Source: Streptomyces sp. TRM68416 (GTDB taxonomy: Bacteria; Actinomycetota; Actinomycetes; Streptomycetales; Streptomycetaceae). Taken from it: a DNA stretch of 64,000 nt. Where the stretch lies: positions 372,001 to 436,000 of the forward strand of contig NZ_JACVWU010000001.1 of assembly GCF_014596915.1 (NCBI RefSeq). The letters run 5' to 3'. A program made the position numbers and the translations under genes. The first letter of the stretch is position 1. Each line of letters starts with the position of its first letter. Shown piece by piece: positions 63,778-64,000 of this stretch. The notes under the pieces are model-generated. The model ran no database searches. It was given only the letters and a program-made list of their open reading frames with translations, and was not told the DNA's origin.

Positions 63778-64000
63778 ATGCCCCAGCACGTGCCGTCCTC
63801 GCTGCACGCACCGTTCCCCACGGTGCCGCAGCCTCCTCCGGCGCTCCCCCCGCAACCGCGCCGAATCGTTTTCCTCGCCCACCGTGACCTCGGCAACCGG
63901 TCCGCCGGGGGCTCCGAACTGCTCGTCGACCGGCTCGCCGACGGCCTGACCCGCCTCGGCCACCAGGTCACCCTCCTGTGCGGCGGCCCCGCCTCCTATC
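63778..64000 (+). CDS. glycosyltransferase family 4, N-terminus only
   Basis: The reading frame opens with a Pro-rich start and continues RRIVFLAHRDLGNRSAGGSE, then LLVDRLADGLTRLGHQVTLLCGG, the first Rossmann unit of a GT-B glycosyltransferase. The window ends at residue ~74. It is probably part of a cell-envelope glycosylation group with the DUF3068 and DUF2613 genes. GGAG lies about 6 bases before the ATG. Confidence 0.82.
   Translation, partial: MPQHVPSSLHAPFPTVPQPPPALPPQPRRIVFLAHRDLGNRSAGGSELLVDRLADGLTRLGHQVTLLCGGPASY

Overview
The window reads as Streptomyces chromosome. Codons are very G+C-rich with strong third-position bias, GTG and TTG starts are common, TTA codons are rare, and several -10 boxes sit 6-7 bases before the start codon. 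The gene order fasR-fabD-fabH-acpP-fabF is the genus's core fatty-acid locus. The left and middle parts look like core chromosome with a few accessory inserts. No rRNA, tRNA, CRISPR array, insertion sequence or phage gene was seen. One gene runs off each end.

1-14.7 kb: a MerR/aldo-keto reductase pair with a clear MerR-type operator, a GNAT acetyltransferase, a beta-lactamase-fold hydrolase and a pirin come first. The type II fatty acid synthase genes follow, with their activator and a palindrome that may be its operator. After a strong two-way terminator come a DUF3145 protein, a secreted SGNH lipoprotein, an aldose 1-epimerase, a secreted pyroglutamyl-peptidase-like protein with no cysteine, an EI24 membrane protein and a degenerate G+C-rich repeat tract.

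14.8-32.3 kb: a secreted M14 carboxypeptidase, a serine hydrolase, Ohr and an MDR oxidoreductase divergent from a MarR regulator. A sugar-acid and sugar-import block follows: dehydratase, zinc dehydrogenase, U32-like TIM barrel, then a ChvE/Ggu-type ABC importer and a secreted aldose epimerase. A PLP aminotransferase with a long proline-rich tail ends the section.

32.3-46 kb: a WhiJ-like module (HATPase, XRE/DUF5753, DUF397) and an islet of secreted proteins of unknown function. Next is a two-gene EACC1 plus caspase operon whose caspase is fused through a membrane helix to a phytase-like propeller. Rrf2, a GH51 arabinofuranosidase, a metallopeptidase/MAB_1171c/FAD-monooxygenase operon, and a lactonase with its IclR regulator follow. 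Related TTCGAAATTTCGAA-type palindromes lie upstream of the iclR, dehydratase, U32-like and arabinofuranosidase genes, so these distant genes probably form one regulon.

46-64 kb: a TetR gene faces a DUF2993-MMPL pair across a perfect 15-bp inverted repeat. Next comes the most distinctive locus: a type III polyketide synthase, a PAPS-dependent-type sulfotransferase, APS kinase, both ATP sulfurylase subunits and a sulfonate/sulfate-type ABC importer. From the sulfotransferase on, the seven genes are tightly overlapped. No PAPS reductase is present, so the set looks built to make PAPS for sulfating a polyketide rather than for cysteine synthesis. The synthase carries a TTA codon. Two PucR regulators, a Tat-exported metallo-beta-lactamase-fold protein, DUF2613, DUF3068 and the start of a glycosyltransferase complete the window.
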